Part shown: positions 6,575 through 10,090 of the stretch, piece by piece
Layout: the number at the start of each line of letters is the position of its first letter
How positions within the stretch are numbered: the stretch's first letter is position 1
DNA from: an uncultured Pseudomonas sp.
Lineage (GTDB): Bacteria > Pseudomonadota > Gammaproteobacteria > Pseudomonadales > Pseudomonadaceae
Direction: 5' to 3'
NCBI RefSeq assembly: GCF_946885885.1
Contig: NZ_CAMPHN010000155.1
Span: 1 to 10,090 of the forward strand
DNA length: 10,090 bases
Program-made: the position numbers and the translations under genes
The notes under the pieces: generated by a model
The model's input: only the letters and a program-made list of their open reading frames with translations
The model's database searches: none
Told to the model about the DNA's origin: nothing

Positions 6575-6664
6575 GGAAGCGTGGCAGAGCGGTTGAATGC
6601 AACGGTCTTGAAAACCGTCGAAGGGGAAACTCTTCCGTGAGTTCGAATCTCACCGCTTCCGCCA
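6575..6664 (+). tRNA. tRNA-Ser (anticodon UGA)
   Basis: A class II tRNA of 90 bases including the encoded CCA (6662-6664). The acceptor stem pairs GGAAGCG (6575-6581) with CGCTTCC (6654-6660). The anticodon stem pairs ACGGT (6602-6606) with ACCGT around the loop CTTGAAA, giving anticodon TGA at 6609-6611. The long variable arm (CGAAGGGGAAACTCTTCCG) and the T arm with GTTCGAATC are those of tRNA-Ser. It reads UCA and, through wobble, other UCN codons. No other gene shares the transcript; gacA starts 164 bases further on. Confidence 0.97.
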
Positions 6665-6678
6665 TCTTTTCGTCAGAG

Positions 6679-6707
6679 CAGCAATTTATCGTGCCGTCAT
6701 TGCTGTT
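6679..6707 (+). terminator. Possible weak terminator after tRNA-Ser
   Basis: CAGCAAT (6679-6685) and ATTGCTG (6699-6705 region) form a 7-bp stem with a 13-base loop, followed by only a few Ts. The stem is AT-containing and the loop large, so it would be a weak terminator at best. It is the only candidate between the tRNA and gacA. Confidence 0.35.
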
Positions 6708-6828
6708 TGATTGGTGCTTGCTATCTGACGTTTATGCGCCAAGCTAGGTTTGGCCCTGTCTTGTCGCAAGGTCGCCAACCGTCCACAAGACCGCTGTCAT
6801 GAGCGGCTGACGCAGAACGAGGTGTCGC

Positions 6829-7473
6829 TTGATTAGGGTGCTGGTGGTCGATGACCATGATCTGGTTCGTGCAGGCATCACGCGCATGCTGGCCGATATC
6901 GATGGCTTGCAGGTTGTCGGGCAGGCCGAGTCTGGCGAAGAAGCGCTGAAGAAAACCCGCGAATTGAAGCCCGACGTTGTCTTGATGGACGTCAAGATGC
7001 CTGGCATCGGCGGCCTCGAGGCGACGCGCAAACTGATGCGCAGCCATCCCGATTTGAAAGTCGTCGCCGTGACCGCCTGTGAAGAAGATCCTTTTCCTAC
7101 TCGCTTGCTGCAAGCCGGGGCGGCCGGTTATATGACCAAAGGCGCGGCCTTGACCGAGATGGTGCAGGCCATCCGTCTGGTCTTCGCCGGGCAGCGCTAC
7201 ATCAGCCCGCAGATCGCGCAGCAGCTCGCACTGAAGTCGTTCCAGCCGCAGAGCAATAACTCGCCGTTCGACCTGCTGTCCGAGCGCGAGATTCAGATCG
7301 CCCTGATGATCGCCGGTTGTCAGAAGGTGCAAAGCATCTCCGACAAACTGTGCCTGTCGCCGAAAACCGTCAACACCTACCGCTATCGCATCTTCGAGAA
7401 GCTTTCGATCAGCAGCGACGTGGAGCTGGCGCTATTAGCGGTGCGCCATGGCATGATCGATGCCAGTAGCTGA
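6829..7473 (+). CDS. gacA: Response regulator GacA (UvrY family)
   Basis: GacA is a 214-residue cytosolic response regulator activated by the sensor kinase GacS. It switches on small RNAs of the RsmY/RsmZ type that sequester RsmA, and so controls secondary metabolism, biofilm and virulence traits. The receiver domain (about 1-120) has the acidic pair in VVDDHD, the phosphorylation site D54 in VLMDVKMPG, and the conserved threonine and lysine regions VVAVTAC and GYMTKG. The LuxR-type helix-turn-helix lies at about 145-208, including [17 protein letters not shown] and [17 protein letters not shown]. The start is TTG 6829 with GAGG (6819-6822) 6 bases upstream; a TTG start is known for gacA in fluorescent pseudomonads. 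The end overlaps uvrC by 14 bases, the usual gacA-uvrC arrangement. I see no reliable promoter in the 164 bases upstream. Confidence 0.97.
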   Translation: MIRVLVVDDHDLVRAGITRMLADIDGLQVVGQAESGEEALKKTRELKPDVVLMDVKMPGIGGLEATRKLMRSHPDLKVVAVTACEEDPFPTRLLQAGAAGYMTKGAALTEMVQAIRLVFAGQRYISPQIAQQLALKSFQPQSNNSPFDLLSEREIQIALMIAGCQKVQSISDKLCLSPKTVNTYRYRIFEKLSISSDVELALLAVRHGMIDASS

Positions 7474-9298
7474 AACCGGCGCGACCTTCGATCCCAGCGC
7501 TTTCCTCGCCACGTGCAGCGCACGCCCGGGCGTCTACCGCATGTTCGATGCGGGCGCCAAGTTGCTTTATGTCGGCAAAGCCAAAAATCTGAAAAAACGC
7601 CTGGCCAGCTACTTTCGCAAGAGCGGCTTGGCGCCTAAAACGGCAGCGTTGGTCGGCAAGATCACCCAGATTGAAACCACTATCACCGCCAATGAAACCG
7701 AGGCGCTGCTGCTCGAGCAGACGCTGATCAAGGAATGGCGGCCGCCCTACAACATTCTGTTGCGCGACGACAAATCCTATCCCTACGTATTCTTGTCGGA
7801 TGGTCAATACCCACGCCTGAGCATTCATCGCGGGGCCAAGCAACAAAAGGGGCGCTATTTCGGGCCATATCCCAGTGCCGGCGCCATCCGCGAAAGCCTC
7901 AACCTGCTGCAAAAAGCCTTTCTGGTGCGCCAGTGCGAAGACAGTTTCTTCAAGAATCGCACGCGGCCTTGCCTGCAATATCAGATCAAACGTTGCAAAG
8001 GACCATGCGTCGGCCTGGTCGAACCGGCGGAATATGCCGAGGACGTGCGCCATTCGGTGATGTTTCTCGAAGGGCGCAGCAATGCCTTGAGCGACGAATT
8101 ATCCAGCGCCATGCAGAAAGCCGCCGGCGAGCTGGATTTCGAGCGCGCCGCCGAATTGCGCGACCAGATCGCCCTGGTGCGCCGTGTGCAGGACCAGCAA
8201 AGCATGGAAGGCAGCAGCGGCGATGTCGATGTGGTCGCCGCCATGGTCACACCGGGCGGCGCCTGCGTACATTTGATCAGCGTGCGCGGCGGCCGGGTGT
8301 TGGGCAGCAAGAATTTCTTCCCCCAGGTGGCGATCGAGGAGGACGGCAGCGAAGTGCTTCTGGCGTTCCTCGCCCAGTATTACCTGGGTAGCCTGGAGCG
8401 CGACCTGCCGAGCGAACTGATCGTCAACGTCCAGCATGAGGATTTCCCCACGCTGATCGCCGCCATCGAGGAAGTGCGCGGCTGCGAATTGACTATCAGC
8501 TATCGGGTACGCGGCAACCGTGCGCGTTGGCAGCAACTGGCGGTGACCAATGCCGAGCAAGCGCTTGGCGCGCGCCTGGCCAATCGGCAGCACGTGGCGG
8601 CGCGCTTCGAGGCCCTGGCCGAAGCGCTGCAGCTGGACGAAGTGCCGCAACGTCTCGAATGTTTCGATATCAGCCATACCAGCGGCGAAGCAACGGTGGC
8701 CTCCTGTGTGGTGTTCGGCCCGGAAGGCCCGCTGAAATCCGACTATCGCCGTTACAACATCGAAGGTGTGACCGGTGGCGACGACTATGCGGCGATGCAC
8801 CAGGCGCTGACGCGGCGCTTCAGTAAGATCAAGGACGGCGAGGGCAAACTGCCGGATATCCTGCTGGTCGATGGCGGCAAAGGCCAATTGGCCATAGCCC
8901 GCGACGTGCTCGAAGAATTGGCGGTGCCTGAACTTATCCTGCTTGGCGTGGCCAAGGGCACGACCCGTAAGCCCGGTTTGGAAACCCTGTATCTCAACGA
9001 TGCGGCCCATGAATTCACGCTGCCAGGTCATTCGCCGGCGCTGCATCTGATTCAGCAAATCCGTGACGAGTCGCACCGCTTCGCGATCACCGGCCACCGC
9101 GCACGTCGCGGCAAGGCGCGCCGTACCTCGACCCTGGAGGGAATCGCCGGGGTAGGGCCGAAGCGGCGCCGCGAATTGCTCAACCACTTCGGCGGTCTGC
9201 AGGAATTGACCCGCGCCAGTGTCGAGGAGATCGGTAAAGCGCCGGGAATCAGTAAAAAGCTTGCCGAGTCGATTTATGCAGCCCTGCACAGCGAGTAG
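7460..9298 (+). CDS. uvrC: Excinuclease ABC subunit C (UvrC)
   Basis: UvrC is the dual-incision nuclease of nucleotide excision repair, recruited by UvrB at the lesion. The 612-residue protein has all expected domains. The GIY-YIG nuclease (about 20-100) makes the 3' cut, with PGVY (Y26), [11 protein letters not shown] (Y37, R47) and NETEALLLE (E81 probably catalytic). Four cysteines, C159, C171, C179 and C183, match the reported iron-sulfur site. The UVR motif for UvrB binding lies at about 211-245. The RNase-H-like nuclease for the 5' cut has FDISHTSGE (D403) and [10 protein letters not shown] (D471), plus RDESHRFA near 536. A tandem helix-hairpin-helix region (about 557-610) contains [23 protein letters not shown] 7460 lies inside gacA, giving a 14-base overlap, so translation is probably coupled. 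Confidence 0.98.
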   Translation: MPVAETGATFDPSAFLATCSARPGVYRMFDAGAKLLYVGKAKNLKKRLASYFRKSGLAPKTAALVGKITQIETTITANETEALLLEQTLIKEWRPPYNILLRDDKSYPYVFLSDGQYPRLSIHRGAKQQKGRYFGPYPSAGAIRESLNLLQKAFLVRQCEDSFFKNRTRPCLQYQIKRCKGPCVGLVEPAEYAEDVRHSVMFLEGRSNALSDELSSAMQKAAGELDFERAAELRDQIALVRRVQDQQSMEGSSGDVDVVAAMVTPGGACVHLISVRGGRVLGSKNFFPQVAIEEDGSEVLLAFLAQYYLGSLERDLPSELIVNVQHEDFPTLIAAIEEVRGCELTISYRVRGNRARWQQLAVTNAEQALGARLANRQHVAARFEALAEALQLDEVPQRLECFDISHTSGEATVASCVVFGPEGPLKSDYRRYNIEGVTGGDDYAAMHQALTRRFSKIKDGEGKLPDILLVDGGKGQLAIARDVLEELAVPELILLGVAKGTTRKPGLETLYLNDAAHEFTLPGHSPALHLIQQIRDESHRFAITGHRARRGKARRTSTLEGIAGVGPKRRRELLNHFGGLQELTRASVEEIGKAPGISKKLAESIYAALHSE

Positions 9299-9331
9299 AA
9301 TGCCAGCTCACTTTGCCGCCAAGCCCTCTTG

Positions 9332-9892
9332 ATGAATATCCCCAATTTGCTGACCGTACTCCGCGTAGCGCTGATCCCGGTTTTTATCCTGCTGTTCTAT
9401 CTACCGTTCAATTGGAGTTACTGGGCCGCTAGCGCGGTGTTCGGGATTGCCGCGGTCACCGATTGGCTGGATGGTTACCTGGCGCGTCGCTGGGAGCAGA
9501 GCACGCCTTTCGGCGCCTTTCTCGACCCGGTCGCGGACAAGCTGATGGTGGCGGTCGCCCTGGTGTTGCTGGTGGCGGAGCATGGCAACCTATGGCTGAC
9601 ATTGCCGGCGGCGATCATCATCGGCCGTGAAATCGTGGTCTCGGCCCTGCGCGAGTGGATGGCCGAACTGGGCGCACGGGCCCAGGTGGCTGTGTCCAAC
9701 CTGGGTAAATGGAAAACCGCGGCGCAAATGGTTGCCTTGATGATGCTGCTGGCCAATCCGCCGACATTCACCGCCTGGGTCATACTCGGTTACGTGCTGC
9801 TGATCATCGCCGCCATGCTGACTTTGTGGTCGATGGTGCAGTACCTCCTGGCCGCCTGGCCGCACCTGAGTATCACCGCGGAAAAGAAATAA
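9332..9892 (+). CDS. pgsA: CDP-diacylglycerol-glycerol-3-phosphate 3-phosphatidyltransferase
   Basis: PgsA makes phosphatidylglycerophosphate from CDP-diacylglycerol and glycerol-3-phosphate in the inner membrane, the committed step to phosphatidylglycerol and cardiolipin. The 186-residue protein starts [12 protein letters not shown] and has about five membrane segments. The CDP-alcohol phosphotransferase signature DGx2ARx8Gx3Dx3D is complete: D47, G48, A51, R52, G61, D65 and D69, with D44 also present. Two start codons are adjacent, TTG 9329 and ATG 9332; I chose the ATG because it gives the family N-terminus. No good Shine-Dalgarno is visible before it. The gene begins 33 bases after uvrC and is probably served at least in part by the gacA-uvrC transcript. 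There is no convincing terminator after it, so transcription may run into tRNA-Gly. Confidence 0.96.
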   Translation: MNIPNLLTVLRVALIPVFILLFYLPFNWSYWAASAVFGIAAVTDWLDGYLARRWEQSTPFGAFLDPVADKLMVAVALVLLVAEHGNLWLTLPAAIIIGREIVVSALREWMAELGARAQVAVSNLGKWKTAAQMVALMMLLANPPTFTAWVILGYVLLIIAAMLTLWSMVQYLLAAWPHLSITAEKK

Positions 9893-9911
9893 GCTTTTTT
9901 GAATCAAAGGC

Positions 9912-9939
9912 TTGACTGGGCGTTTTGAAGCTATAGAAT
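9912..9939 (+). promoter_or_regulatory. Promoter for tRNA-Gly
   Basis: TTGACT (9912-9917) and TAGAAT (9934-9939) are separated by 16 bases. The discriminator GGCGGCC is GC-rich, as in the tRNA-Ser promoter of this window, suggesting stringent control. The tRNA begins 20 bases after the -10 element, the same spacing as for tRNA-Ser. Confidence 0.7.
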
Positions 9940-9959
9940 GGCGGCCGTCAACACGACAA

Positions 9960-10035
<76 letters not shown>

Positions 10036-10041
10036 AGTTTC

Positions 10042-10069
10042 AACGGGCCGTCCAGAACGGCCCGTTTAG
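10042..10069 (+). terminator. Terminator after tRNA-Gly
   Basis: AACGGGCCGT (10042-10051) pairs perfectly over 10 bp with ACGGCCCGTT (10057-10066) around the loop CCAGA, followed by TAG and a short T run. It starts 7 bases after the tRNA CCA, so tRNA-Gly appears to end its transcript here. The stem is symmetric but has weak A-runs on the other side, so plus-strand termination is favoured. Confidence 0.82.
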
Positions 10070-10090
10070 TTTCAAAGATTTAGATTTCGG

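Noticed and set aside
6707..6735. TTGATT and GTTTAT as a gacA promoter
   Set aside because: The spacing is 17, but the -10 candidate matches only three of six consensus positions.
6791..6806. CCGCT/AGCGG hairpin just upstream of the gacA ribosome-binding site
   Set aside because: Only 5 bp with a 6-base loop; too short to call a regulatory structure, and it does not cover GAGG.
9892..9912. AGCTTTT/AAAGGCT hairpin just after the pgsA stop, considered as a terminator
   Set aside because: The stem is short with a G-U pair, and no T-tract follows; the bases after it are the -35 of the tRNA-Gly promoter.

Overview
The window looks like a core-chromosome segment from Pseudomonas or a close relative. 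The evidence is the GC-rich sequence, the serS-cysG junction, a TTG-started gacA overlapping uvrC, the pgsA-tRNA-Gly(GCC) junction, and protein sequences that read as pseudomonad orthologues. I would not name a species. Most of it is housekeeping. I did not find a defence system, CRISPR array, phage, biosynthetic cluster or any clearly undescribed system. The less ordinary material is in the intergenic regions: a hairpin over the cysG ribosome-binding site, a MITE-like element against a glutathione-transferase-type gene, and an ICE attachment sequence at the end of tRNA-Gly.

Layout. (1) 1-2026, plus strand: the 3' end of serS, a REP-like palindrome, cysG (trifunctional siroheme synthase) and a small four-helix membrane protein of unknown function, probably co-transcribed with cysG. 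(2) 2049-3047, minus strand: a glutathionyl-hydroquinone reductase, with a near-palindromic 156-bp element (3075-3230) directly upstream. (3) 3295-5659, minus strand: a tight five-gene operon, tusD-tusC-tusB-tusE-ybiB/trpD2. The first four form the sulfur relay for 2-thiouridine at tRNA position 34. (4) 5731-6440, minus strand: a YccA/Bax-inhibitor-1 membrane protein with its own terminator and promoter. (5) 6528-6664: promoter and gene for tRNA-Ser(UGA). (6) 6829-9892, plus strand: gacA, uvrC and pgsA. (7) 9912-10066: promoter, tRNA-Gly(GCC) and a terminator, with an 18-bp ICEclc/PAGI-2-type integration sequence at the tRNA 3' end.

How the genes work together. Several genes touch sulfur and tRNA: CysG makes siroheme, the cofactor of assimilatory sulfite and nitrite reductases, TusBCDE carries sulfur to tRNA thiolation, and seryl-tRNA synthetase lies near one of its substrates, tRNA-Ser. 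GacA is the response regulator of the Gac/Rsm pathway and shares an overlapping unit with the excision-repair nuclease UvrC. PgsA commits CDP-diacylglycerol to phosphatidylglycerol. The tus genes and the gacA-uvrC pair show overlapping stop and start codons, suggesting translational coupling.
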